A DNA stretch of 64,000 nt, taken from contig NZ_SJEV01000001.1 in the NCBI RefSeq assembly GCF_008642235.1, positions 2,746,400-2,810,399 on the forward strand, read 5' to 3'. The number at the start of each line of letters is the position of its first letter. The first letter of the stretch is position 1. The position numbers and the translations under genes were made by a program. Of this stretch, positions 43,086 through 52,200 are shown one piece after another. Below the pieces are notes generated by a model. It saw only the letters and a program-made list of their open reading frames with translations, was not told the DNA's origin and did no database searches. Source of the DNA: Planctomonas psychrotolerans. GTDB lineage: Bacteria > Actinomycetota > Actinomycetes > Actinomycetales > Microbacteriaceae.

Positions 43086-44768
43086 CTAGAGGCGGGGGGA
43101 GGCGTCGAGGAGGCGCCGGGTGAACGGGTGCTGCGGAGCGGCGAGGATGCGGTCGGTGTCGGCCATCTCGACGATGCGACCCTCCGACATGACGGCGATC
43201 CGATCGGCCATGTGCGCCACGACCCCGAGATCGTGGGAGATGAACAGGTAGCTGAGCCCGTGCCTCTCCTGCAGTTCGTCGAGCAGGTCGAGCACCTGGG
43301 CCTGCACGGAGACGTCGAGGGCGGAGACGGGTTCATCGCAGATGAGGATGTCCGGTCGCGGCGCGAGCGCACGGGCGATGGCCACGCGCTGCCGCTGACC
43401 GCCCGAGAGATTGAGGGGCCGCGCGGGCAGCACCCCGGCGGGAAGGCCGACGGAATCGAGAAGCTCACGCACGCGATCCGCGGCGCCGGACCGTGCCGGT
43501 GAGCCGCGGCGCGCGCCACCCGTCGCGGCGTCGGTGAGGATCGCCTCCACACTCAGCCGGGGATCGAACGACGCGAGGGAGTCCTGATAGACGGCTCCGA
43601 CGCGAGCACGAACGGGACGCCTGTGCTTCTCGGCCAGCGGGTTCCACGGCTCACCCCCCACGCGCACCTCACCCGCATCCGGAGCGATGAGCCCGAGGGC
43701 CAGCCGGGCGAGGGTGGTCTTGCCCGAACCGGACTCGCCGACGAGCCCCAGCGTCGTTCCCGTGTGCAGGTCGACGGAGGCCGAATCGACCGCAAGGCGG
43801 GTCGACCCGTTCGGGCCACGGAACCGCACCGTGACGTTCCGCACGGAGAGCGCGACGGCATCGCGCGGCGTGGTGGCGCGTGCCGGAACGGGTGCGGCCG
43901 GCCGAGCGCGCTGCGCCGATCCACCGGGTGCCGAGCCGACGGGCACCGACAATCGCTCACCCCGGGGGCGCCCGGTCGGCACGGCACCGATCAGGCGCCG
44001 CGTGTACGGCTCCTCGGGATTCCTCAATACCCGATCGGTCGGACCGGTCTCGATGATGCGCCCCTCGCGGAGAACGGCCACGCGATCCGCCACGCGGCTC
44101 ACCACGGCGAGGTCGTGGCTGATCAGCAGCACGGCCGTGCCGCTCTCCTTCTGCTCGGCGAGCAGGTCCAGGATGCGGGCCTGCACCGTGGTGTCGAGCG
44201 CCGTCGTGGGCTCGTCGGCGATGAGAAGGCCGGGGTCGAGGGCGATCGCTGAGGCGATCAGGGCCCGTTGCCGCAGCCCGCCCGACAGCTCGCCCGAGCG
44301 CTGCTTCACCCGCAGCTCGGGCTCCGGCATCCCGACCGACCGCAGCAGTTCGTGCACCCGCGCGGCCCGCGCCGCCGGGGACAGGCGGGTGTGCAGTCGT
44401 AGGGCGTCGGCGATCTCGCGACCCACCGGTCGGAGGGGGTCGAGCGAGGCCAGGGCGTCCTGCAGGATGAGCCCGACGTTCCGACCGCGCACCGACCGCC
44501 ACTCCCGCTCGCTGAGCGAACGCAGGTCGCGCTCCGACAGTTCGACCGCATCCGCCCGCTGCCACGAGCGGGCGCCCGCGAGGCCGAGGATGCTGCGGGC
44601 GGTGACGCTCTTGCCCGACCCGGACTCGCCGACCAGCGCGAGACACTCGCCCGCCGCCACCGTGAAGGAGACGCCCTCGACCACCGCCGCACCGGATGCA
44701 CCGAACCCCACGGTGAGGTTCTCGACCCGCAGCACCGGGTCCGCGCCGGTCGCGCCTGCGGCGCTCAC
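43086..44768 (-). CDS. Oligopeptide-type ABC importer ATPase, two ATPase domains fused (DppD-DppF)
   Basis: 560-aa cytosolic protein holding both ATPases of an importer in one chain. The first domain (about 10-245) has Walker A GESGSGKSVTAR and LSGGLRQRALIASAIALDPGLLIADEPTTALD. A Pro/Ala-rich linker (about 270-305) leads to the second domain, with GESGSGKTTLARL and LSGGQRQRVAIARALAPRPDILICDEPVSALD. Each carries the oligopeptide/dipeptide C-terminal extension (PEEPYTRRLI and PQHPFTRRLLDA). The GTG start at 44768 overlaps the permease stop (GTGA). The frame stays open upstream to 45425, but that part runs over the permease gene. It energises the two permeases encoded just upstream. Confidence 0.94.
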   Translation of the reverse strand: MSAAGATGADPVLRVENLTVGFGASGAAVVEGVSFTVAAGECLALVGESGSGKSVTARSILGLAGARSWQRADAVELSERDLRSLSEREWRSVRGRNVGLILQDALASLDPLRPVGREIADALRLHTRLSPAARAARVHELLRSVGMPEPELRVKQRSGELSGGLRQRALIASAIALDPGLLIADEPTTALDTTVQARILDLLAEQKESGTAVLLISHDLAVVSRVADRVAVLREGRIIETGPTDRVLRNPEEPYTRRLIGAVPTGRPRGERLSVPVGSAPGGSAQRARPAAPVPARATTPRDAVALSVRNVTVRFRGPNGSTRLAVDSASVDLHTGTTLGLVGESGSGKTTLARLALGLIAPDAGEVRVGGEPWNPLAEKHRRPVRARVGAVYQDSLASFDPRLSVEAILTDAATGGARRGSPARSGAADRVRELLDSVGLPAGVLPARPLNLSGGQRQRVAIARALAPRPDILICDEPVSALDVSVQAQVLDLLDELQERHGLSYLFISHDLGVVAHMADRIAVMSEGRIVEMADTDRILAAPQHPFTRRLLDASPRL

Positions 44769-45634
44769 CCCTGCTCCCGAACGCGTTGCTGCAGCCGCCG
44801 GCCGAGCACGGTGATCGCCGTCGCGGTCAGCACGATGAACAGGCCGGGGAAGAAGGTGAGCCACCATGCCGTGGAGATGTACGTGCGACCGGCGGCGAGC
44901 ATCGCGCCCCACTCGGCGGCGGGCGGCACGGCGCCGAGGCCCAGATAGCTGAGCGACGCCGCCCACACGATGGCCTGGCCGACGCCGAGCGTGCCGAGCA
45001 CGAAGATCGGCGCGAGCGTGTTGGGCAGGATGTGCCGGTAGAGGATCTGCCAGCGGCTCCGACCGAGCACGGTAGCGGCCTCCACGTACGCCGAACGGCG
45101 GATGCTCACCAACTGACCGCGGATGATGCGGGCGTATCCGGGCGCGGTGGAGATGCCGACGGCGATGGTGGCCGTGACCACCCCCGGTCCGAAGATCACG
45201 ATGAAGAAGAGGGCGAGCAGCAGGCCGGGGAAGGCGAACAGCACCTCGAGCATCCGGTTGACGGAGAAGTCGACGACGGGGCCGAGCATGCCGGCGGCGG
45301 TGCCGAGGATCAGACCGAGACCGAGGCCTATCGCGGTGGCGCTGACCCCGATCAGCAGCGACGACGCGGTGCCGTGCACGACACGGCTGAAGATGTCGCG
45401 ACCGGACTCGTCCGTGCCGAACCACGACCCCGGCGACGGGGGCGAGAACGCCTCGAGCGGGCGGATGGCGAGCGGATCGAGCGGGGCGATCGCCCCCGGC
45501 AGCAGCGCGGAGAGCAGGAGGAAGACGATCACGAGCGCCGCGACGACCTCACCGACGGTCGCGGAACGGCGCGTGCCGGCGCGGCGCGACGTCGCGCTGC
45601 GGGCGATGCGCGTCGAGACTTCGAGGTCGCTCAC
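44765..45634 (-). CDS. Oligopeptide/dipeptide ABC transporter permease, DppC type
   Basis: 289-aa membrane permease. The cytosolic N-terminus is Arg-rich (RRAGTRRSATVG). TM1 (about 28-50) is followed by SPPSPGSWFGTDESGRDIFSRVVHG, the marker of the DppC/OppC group. The EAA coupling loop is YVEAATVLGRSRWQILYRHILPN. Five further TM segments lie between about 95 and 280. The GTG start overlaps the DppB-type gene (GTGA at 45631-45634), and its own stop overlaps the ATPase gene, so the four-gene operon is chained by 4-nt overlaps. The importer moves a small peptide or similar solute; the substrate is unknown. Confidence 0.94.
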   Translation of the reverse strand: MSDLEVSTRIARSATSRRAGTRRSATVGEVVAALVIVFLLLSALLPGAIAPLDPLAIRPLEAFSPPSPGSWFGTDESGRDIFSRVVHGTASSLLIGVSATAIGLGLGLILGTAAGMLGPVVDFSVNRMLEVLFAFPGLLLALFFIVIFGPGVVTATIAVGISTAPGYARIIRGQLVSIRRSAYVEAATVLGRSRWQILYRHILPNTLAPIFVLGTLGVGQAIVWAASLSYLGLGAVPPAAEWGAMLAAGRTYISTAWWLTFFPGLFIVLTATAITVLGRRLQQRVREQG

Positions 45635-46596
45635 GCGGCACGCAACCGGGGATCGGCAAGACGGGACGCGGCATCCGTGAGCACGGTCAGCACGATGTAC
45701 GCGGCGGCCACGACGAGCACGACGCCGATCACCAGCGGAATGTCGCGGGCGGTGACGGCGGTGAGCAGCGTGCGACCGAGGCCCGGCCGCGCGAAGATCG
45801 TCTCCACCACGACGGCGCCGCTGATCAGGAAGCCGAACGCCCAGCCGGACAGGCCGATCGCGGGAAGCGCGGCGTGCCGCAGCGCGTGCACCAGGCGCAC
45901 ACCCAGTTCGCTTTCGCCGCGCGCGCGAGCCGAGAGGGCGAACGGGGCCTCCAACGCATCGAGGAGCGACTCGCGCATGATCGAACCGAGAAAGCCCGCG
46001 AGGGGGAGGGCCAGCGTGACCACCGGAAGCACCAGACCGGCCGGGCCGGCGGTACTGATGGGAGGGAACCAGCCGAGCCCGGTGCTGAAGACGAGGATGA
46101 GCACGATCGCGATCCAGAAGTGCGGGAGCGCCGCCGCCACGACCTCGAGGCCGGCGCCGACCGCGGCGGGCACGCGCCCGCCCCGGGTGGACCAGGTGGC
46201 GAGTGCCAGCGCCAGCATCCAGGCGACGGAGAGCGACAGGGCGGCGAGCAGCATCGTGCCGGGCAGTTGCTCGGCGAGCAGCGTCGAGACGCTCGTGCGC
46301 AGCGAGTACGACGTGCCGAGATCGCCGGTCGCGAGCCGACCGAGCGCAGCGAGGTACTGCACGGCGAGCGGCTGGTCGAGCCCGTACTCGGCGCGCACCG
46401 CGGCGAGCGCCTCGTCCGAGGCCTGCGAGCCTGGCCCGCCGAGGATGGCCTCCGCGGGGTCGCCCGGGATCAGGCGGATCGCGAAGAAGGTCAGGGTGGC
46501 GACGGCCCAGAGCACGAAGAGCGCGCCAGCAGAGCGGACCAGGAGCCAGCGGGCGAACCGGAACGGCACGCCCACCGGCGCCCGGTCCGTCGTCAC
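45631..46596 (-). CDS. Oligopeptide/dipeptide ABC transporter permease, DppB type
   Basis: 321-aa membrane permease with six TM helices. TM1 (about 17-38, LVRSAGALFVLWAVATLTFF) is followed by AIRLIPGDPAEAILGG, the DppB hallmark IPGDP. The EAA motif is in ARARGESELGVRLVHALRHAALPAIG. The last TM holds VVETIFARPGLGRTLLTAVTARDIPLVIGVV, canonical for DppB/NikB. The GTG start 46596 overlaps the binding-protein stop by 4 nt. NikB-type nickel permeases look alike, so a metal-chelate substrate cannot be excluded. Confidence 0.94.
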   Translation of the reverse strand: MTTDRAPVGVPFRFARWLLVRSAGALFVLWAVATLTFFAIRLIPGDPAEAILGGPGSQASDEALAAVRAEYGLDQPLAVQYLAALGRLATGDLGTSYSLRTSVSTLLAEQLPGTMLLAALSLSVAWMLALALATWSTRGGRVPAAVGAGLEVVAAALPHFWIAIVLILVFSTGLGWFPPISTAGPAGLVLPVVTLALPLAGFLGSIMRESLLDALEAPFALSARARGESELGVRLVHALRHAALPAIGLSGWAFGFLISGAVVVETIFARPGLGRTLLTAVTARDIPLVIGVVLVVAAAYIVLTVLTDAASRLADPRLRAA

Positions 46597-48245
46597 CGGT
46601 CCAGCCAGGCGTCGTACAGGGTAGGCGCCGACACGGTGGGCAGCGCGCGGACGCCGCGCACATCCGACCGGAGCAGATAGGTGTTCTGCTGGTCGTAGAG
46701 CGGGAGGATGTAGAAGCCCTCGAGCACGATCCGCTGCGCCTCGGCGTAAAGCTCGGCGCGGCGGTCCGGATCCGACACCTGCCCGGCCTCCGTCAGGATG
46801 GCGTCGAGCTCGGGATTGCGCACCTGCGCATGGTTCGCGAAGTAGCCGCTCGGTGCTGGCGTCGTACCATCGCTGTGGTACAGGATGCGGAGCACGTCCG
46901 GTCCGACCTTGGTGTACGGAGCGCTGACCAGGTCGTACTCGTTCGCGGCGAGCGCGCCGTACCAGCTGCTGAGGTCGAGGGGCTCGAGCACGATCTCGAA
47001 TCCGGCATCCCGCGCCGTCGCCTGCACCTGCTCGAACAGCGACTGTTCCGCAGGGATGGACTGGTTCGTGCTCACCGGCAGCCTCAGCGTCAGGCGCTGG
47101 CCTTCGCGCACGCGGTACCCCTCGGCGTCCCGCTCGCTCCACCCCGCCTCGTCGAGCAGCGCGGCGCCCGCCTCCGGGTCGAAGCCGAACAGGCTCTCGT
47201 CGCCCACGGCGAGCGGCTCCACGCTCGACAGCGGCGAGTACGATCGCTCGGCGGTACCGAAGAAGAGCCCCTCGACGGCGTCGTCGACGTTGACCGAACG
47301 GATGAAGGCCTCACGCACGCGGACGTCGTCGAACGGCGGCTTGCCGGAGTTCAGTTCGAGCCGGTTCGAGGCACCCGGCCGGGGAGCGTCGAGCTCCTCG
47401 AGCGCGTCGTCCTGCGCCGCCTGCACGATGGTGTCGGGCTGGGCGTTGTCGATCATGTCCACCTCACCGGCCTGCAGGGCGGCGTACCGGGACGCCGAGT
47501 CCGGGAGGAAGCGCCAGACGATCCGCTCGAGGTAGGCGGGCCCGTCGTGCTCCGCGTCGGCGGGGGGTGACGTGTAGTCCTCGTTGCGCACCAGGGTGAT
47601 GGAGTTCTGCCGGTTCCATTCCTCGACCACGAAGGGTCCGGTGCCCACGGGGGACGCGCAGTTCTCGTCCATGCCCCGCGCGATGGCGGTGGGGGATTGG
47701 ATGGCGAGCCAGGGCTGGGAGAGCGACTCGAGCAGGGCACTGTCAGGCTCGCTCAAGAGAACGCGCACCGTCGACGGATCGACCGCTTCGGTGCTGGTCA
47801 CCTTGCCGAGGGCGAGGTACCCGGTGGAGGAGAGCGTCTCCGGATCCTGCAGGTGGGCGATGTTCGCGCGCACCGCCTCCGCGTCGAGAGGCGTGCCGTC
47901 GGTGAACATGACATCGTCCCTCAGGGTGAACGTCCAGGACAGACCGTCCTCAGCCTCGGCCCACTCCGTCGCGAGCCACGGGATGATCTCGCCGTCGGCG
48001 TTCTTCGACACCAGCGACTCGAGGTACTGGGTGCTGATCAGGGCCTGCGGGTAGTTGCCGCCCACGTGCGGGTCGAGGCAGGTCGGCTCCGCATCCCCGG
48101 ATGCGTACGTGAGCGTGCCGCCGGTCACCGGTCCCGAGTTGGCGGGCGCGGCATCCGGAGCCGAGCAGCCGGTGAGCAGCAGCAGGGCTGCGAGCCCGAG
48201 CGCACCGCCGGCGGCGCGGCGCGGGGAGAGGGGAGCGCGGAACAT
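46593..48245 (-). CDS. ABC transporter substrate-binding lipoprotein, family 5 (DppA/OppA type)
   Basis: 550-aa lipoprotein that captures the solute outside the membrane and delivers it to the DppB/C-type permeases. The signal peptide (RRAAGGALGLAALLLL) ends in lipobox LTGC with Cys27. Family-5 features are TCLDPHVGGNYPQALISTQYLESLV, WTFTLRDDVMFTDGTPLDAEAV, VGTGPFVVEEWNRQNSITLVRNEDY, and RVREAFIRSVNVDDAV. The C-terminal third (YDLVSAPYTKVGPDVLRILYHSDG) shapes the ligand pocket; specificity cannot be read. ATG 48245 is the start consistent with a signal peptide. It diverges from a TetR gene, with an inverted repeat in the 97-bp gap, so induction by the transported solute is plausible. Confidence 0.94.
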   Translation of the reverse strand: MFRAPLSPRRAAGGALGLAALLLLTGCSAPDAAPANSGPVTGGTLTYASGDAEPTCLDPHVGGNYPQALISTQYLESLVSKNADGEIIPWLATEWAEAEDGLSWTFTLRDDVMFTDGTPLDAEAVRANIAHLQDPETLSSTGYLALGKVTSTEAVDPSTVRVLLSEPDSALLESLSQPWLAIQSPTAIARGMDENCASPVGTGPFVVEEWNRQNSITLVRNEDYTSPPADAEHDGPAYLERIVWRFLPDSASRYAALQAGEVDMIDNAQPDTIVQAAQDDALEELDAPRPGASNRLELNSGKPPFDDVRVREAFIRSVNVDDAVEGLFFGTAERSYSPLSSVEPLAVGDESLFGFDPEAGAALLDEAGWSERDAEGYRVREGQRLTLRLPVSTNQSIPAEQSLFEQVQATARDAGFEIVLEPLDLSSWYGALAANEYDLVSAPYTKVGPDVLRILYHSDGTTPAPSGYFANHAQVRNPELDAILTEAGQVSDPDRRAELYAEAQRIVLEGFYILPLYDQQNTYLLRSDVRGVRALPTVSAPTLYDAWLDR

Positions 48246-48286
48246 GGGGCTCGATTCGATCGCAGGCGGTACGGTGTCATGAGGAC

Positions 48287-48311
48287 AATAAATGAACGCG
48301 GTACATTTATT
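48287..48311. promoter_or_regulatory. Inverted repeat AATAAATG-N9-CATTTATT, probable TetR operator
   Basis: Perfect 8-bp arms at 48287-48294 and 48304-48311 with a 9-bp spacer. It is unusually AT-rich for this DNA and sits between the binding-protein gene (start 48245) and the TetR gene (start 48343). Confidence 0.65.
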
Positions 48312-48342
48312 CCCGAGTTCCATTCTACGGAGGTGAATCGAG

Positions 48343-48954
48343 GTGGCGGAGCAGCCGAGACGAGGGCGCCCGGTCGCGTCGTCCCGCTCGACCCTGGAGG
48401 ATGCCGCGGCCGAGCTGTTCCTGGAGCGCACCTACGCGGGAACCTCCGTGTCGGACATCACCCAGCGGGCGGGGGTGTCCCGATCCACGTTCTTCAACTA
48501 CTTCTCGAGCAAGAGCGACGTGCTGTGGGTGACCTACGACGAGAGCATCGGCCGGGTGGCGGCACGCCTTGCCGCGATCCCCCCGGACGTGCCGGCGATG
48601 ACGGCGGTGCGGCGCGCCTTCGCGGAGGCCACCGGGCCGATCGAATCCGACCGTGTGCCCTGGGCGGTCACCCAGCGGGAGCTCATGGGCACCACGGAGG
48701 AATTGCAGGCCTCGGGCCTTGCCCGGTTCATGGAGCAGGCCGCTGTGCTGCGTCGGTTCCTCGCCGGGCGCACCGGGATGCCGACGGAGGACGTGGGAGT
48801 GCAGGCGGCGGCATTCGCGGTGCTCGGTGCGGTCGCGGCCGCGGCGGGTGCCTGGGCCGGCGCCGGCGTCACCCGCGCGCCCCTGCACACCTACGTCGAC
48901 AGCGCACTCGCCCCGGTGTGCGACGGCTTCGCGCCCGTCTTCCTCTCCTCCTGA
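48343..48954 (+). CDS. TetR-family transcriptional regulator
   Basis: 203-aa DNA-binding regulator. The N-terminal helix-turn-helix occupies about 12-60: EDAAAELFLERTYAGTSVSDITQRAGVSRSTFFNYFSSKSDVLW. The C-terminal ligand domain (about 70-200) is helical and divergent, with TRAVRRAFAEATG- and EELQASGLARFMEQAAVLRRFL-type helices. It starts at GTG 48343, with GGAGG at 48329-48333. It diverges from the oligopeptide importer operon; the palindrome between them is the natural target. The ligand is unknown, perhaps the imported solute. MAEQPRRGRP, an Arg-rich arm, precedes the HTH and could contact the minor groove. Confidence 0.93.
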   Translation: MAEQPRRGRPVASSRSTLEDAAAELFLERTYAGTSVSDITQRAGVSRSTFFNYFSSKSDVLWVTYDESIGRVAARLAAIPPDVPAMTAVRRAFAEATGPIESDRVPWAVTQRELMGTTEELQASGLARFMEQAAVLRRFLAGRTGMPTEDVGVQAAAFAVLGAVAAAAGAWAGAGVTRAPLHTYVDSALAPVCDGFAPVFLSS

Positions 48955-49013
48955 CCCCGTCGACCCGGCCGGAGCGAGCCGGCGGGATCCGTCGCCGGGG
49001 CGCGGGAGTCGAG

Positions 49014-49019
49014 TAGGCT
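49014..49019 (+). promoter_or_regulatory. -10 box (TAGGCT) of the ileS T-box transcript
   Basis: TAGGCT upstream of the T-box puts the transcription start near 49026, giving an untranslated leader of about 220 nt. Confidence 0.5.
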
Positions 49020-49025
49020 GGGCGC

Positions 49026-49232
49026 ACAGGCACCGATCCGGCCATCACCGGGGAGCCTTCGGAAGAACGGCACCCGTCCGCGGGCGCCCACTAGACCCGA
49101 ACGGGACTGGCCCGTCACAGCCAACGAATGAGCGGTTCCGATTCGTGACGCAGCGGATCGGAGCAAGCGGGGTGGTACCGCGATCACCGCCGGACTCCGG
49201 TGGCGTTCGTCCTCGTGCAGAGATCCAACGCT
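49026..49232 (+). ncRNA. T-box riboswitch (tRNA-Ile sensing) in the ileS leader
   Basis: The T-box core GGGTGGTACCGCG is at 49170-49182; the UGGU (49173-49176) would pair with the A73-CCA end of uncharged tRNA-Ile. ATC, an Ile codon, sits in the Stem I loop (49044-49046), consistent with specifier pairing. A CGTCCT stretch (49207-49212) can pair with the AGGA of the ribosome site at 49236, so control is probably at translation initiation, as in actinobacterial T-boxes. No transcription terminator hairpin is evident. Confidence 0.88.
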
Positions 49233-49244
49233 GCCAGGAGAGCC

Positions 49245-52200
49245 ATGACCTACCCCCGCCCCTCATCCGGGTCCGACGGCACACCGCACGCCGGAACGCC
49301 CGCGACCGGTGCCCCCGCCGATGGCACAACGTCGCCCGTCGCCCGCTCCGTTTCGCCGTCCCCGAGCTTCCCGGCCATCGAGGAGGAGGTGCTCGGCTTC
49401 TGGCACGCCGACGGCACCTTCCAGGCGTCTATCGACCAACGCCAGGGCGACCCGGAGTGGGTCTTCTACGACGGCCCGCCCTTCGCGAACGGGCTCCCGC
49501 ACTACGGTCACCTGCTCACCGGCTACGCGAAGGACGTCTTCCCGCGCTTCCAGACCATGCGCGGCAAGCAGGTGCACCGCCGCTTCGGCTGGGACACCCA
49601 CGGACTGCCCGCCGAGCTCGAGGCGGAGCGGCAGCTCGGCATCACCGACAAGAGCGAGATCGAGAAGATGGGCATCGCGGCGTTCAACACCGTGGCCCGC
49701 GAGGCCGTGCTGCGCTACACCGGCGAATGGCAGGACTACGTCACCCGGATGGCGCGCTGGGTCGACTTCGAGAACGACTACAAGACCCTCGACATCACCT
49801 TCATGGAGTCGGTGATCTGGGCGTTCAAGCAGCTGCACGAGAAGGGCCTCGCCTACGAGGGCTACCGCGTGCTGCCGTACTGCTGGCGCGACCAGACCCC
49901 GCTGTCGAACCACGAGCTGCGCATGGACGACGACGTCTACAAGATGCGCCAGGACCAGTCGGTCACGGTCACCTTCCCGCTCGTCGGCATGAAGGCGGAG
50001 GCCCTCGGTCTCACCGGCGTGCGCGCGCTCGCCTGGACGACGACCCCGTGGACGCTGCCGACCAACATGGCGCTCGCCGTGGGACCCGAAATCGAGTACT
50101 CCGTCGTACCGAGCGGGCCGAACGGCACGCCCGATTCCGAGGCACCCGACAGCCTCGGCGAGCACCGCCCCGCGAATCTCACGACCGAGGTGCTGGGCGC
50201 CGAGTACCTCATCGCCACCGAGATGGTGGGCAACTACGCCAAGGACCTCGGCTACGACTCGGCCGAGGACGCGCGCGCAGCCGTGTCCCGCACCGTGCGC
50301 GGTGCCGACCTCGACGGCGTGCGCTACGACCGCCTCTGGGACTACTACGCCGACACCGAGACGCACGGCACGGAGCACGCGTGGCAGGTGCTGGTGGCCG
50401 ACTACGTCACCACCACCGAAGGCACCGGCATCGTCCACCAGGCTCCCGCGTACGGCGAGGACGACCAGGTGGTGTGCGCCGCGGCCGGCATCCCGGTGCT
50501 CATCTCGGTGGACGACGGCGGCCGGTTCCTGCCCATCATCGAGGAGGTCGCGGGGCTGCAGGTGTTCGAGGCGAACAAGCCGCTCACCCAGCTCCTGAAG
50601 GCCAAGGGCCGCCTGCTGCGCCAGGCCAGCTACGAGCACTCCTATCCGCACTGCTGGCGGTGCCGCAACCCGCTCATCTACAAGGCCGTGTCCAGCTGGT
50701 TCGTGCGGGTGACCGAGTTCCGCGACGACATGGAGAGCATCAACCAGGACATCACCTGGGTACCCGACAATGTGAAGGACGGCCAGTTCGGCAAGTGGAT
50801 CGGCAATGCCCGGGACTGGTCGATCTCGCGCAACCGCTACTGGGGGTCGCCGATCCCCGTGTGGAAGAGCGACGACCCTGCGTATCCGCGAATCGACGTG
50901 TACGGGTCGCTCGACGAGCTCGAGGCCGACTTCGGCGTGCGCCCGCACGACCTCCACCGCCCGTACATCGACGAACTCACCCGGCCGAACCCCGACGACC
51001 CGACCGGGAAATCGACCATGCGCCGCATCCCCGACGTGCTCGACGTGTGGTTCGACTCGGGATCGATGCCGTTCGCCCAGGTGCACTACCCCTTCGAGAA
51101 CCAGGAGTGGTTCGACAGCCACAACCCCGCCGACTTCATCGTGGAGTACATCGGTCAGACCCGCGGCTGGTTCTATACACTGCACGTGCTCTCCACCGCC
51201 CTGTTCGACCGGCCGGCATTCCGCAACGTGGTCAGCCACGGCATCGTGCTCGGCAGCGACGGGCAGAAGATGTCGAAGTCGTTGCGCAACTATCCGGACG
51301 TGAACGAGGTGTTCACCCGCGACGGCTCCGACGCGATGCGCTGGTTCCTCATGTCGAGCTCCGTGCTGCGCGGCGGCAACCTCGTCGTCACCGAGGAGGG
51401 CATCCGCGAGGGCGTGCGCCAGGTGCTCCTGCCGCTCTGGAGCACCTGGTACTTCTTCTCCCTCTACGCCAACACCGCGCGCGCGGGCTCGGGTGAGTCG
51501 GTCCCTGAGCTCGTCGAAGGGACGTTCGTGGAGGGGGCCGTCCCTTCGACAGGCTCAGGGACCGTGGGCCGCTCGGGGACCGTGGGCCGCTCGGGGACCG
51601 TGGGCCGCTCGGGAACCGTCGACGGTGCGTACCACGCGGAGTGGCGCACGGACTCGACCGACCCCCTCGACCGGTACATCCTCGCCAAGACGGCGCGACT
51701 CATCGACGACGTGACCACCGACCTCGAAAACCTCGACAGCTCGCTCGCCTCCGCGAAGGTGCGCGACTTCGCCGATGTGCTCACCAACTGGTACGTACGC
51801 CGCTCCCGGGACCGCTTCTGGGCGGGCGTGACCACCGACGGAACCGGCGCGCGGGAGACCGGAACCGAGGCCTTCGACACGCTGTACACCGTGCTCGAGA
51901 CGCTCACCCGTGTGGCCGCGCCCCTGCTGCCCCTCGTCACCGAGCGGATCTGGAAGGACCTCACCGGCGGCCGCAGCGTGCACCTCACCGACTGGCCCAC
52001 CTCGGACGCCTTTCCGGTCGACGACGAGCTCGTACGGGCGATGGATGCGGTGCGCACCATCAGCTCCAGCGCGCTCTCGCTGCGCAAGGCATCCGGGCTC
52101 CGCGTCCGGCAGCCGCTCGCGGGTCTCACCGTGGTCATCTCCGGCACCGACGGCCTCGGCCGGTTCGAGTCCATCCTGCGCGACGAACTCAACGTCAAGA

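Noticed and set aside
43086-45425. Single 779-aa ATPase reading
   Set aside because: The first ~219 codons run through the DppC-type permease gene in another frame; the GTG at 44768 overlapping the permease stop is the real start.
51500-51625. Frameshift or assembly error in ileS
   Set aside because: The frame is intact through the repeat on both sides and the IleRS domains continue normally; an artefact would be unlikely to keep the frame, though only reads could exclude it.
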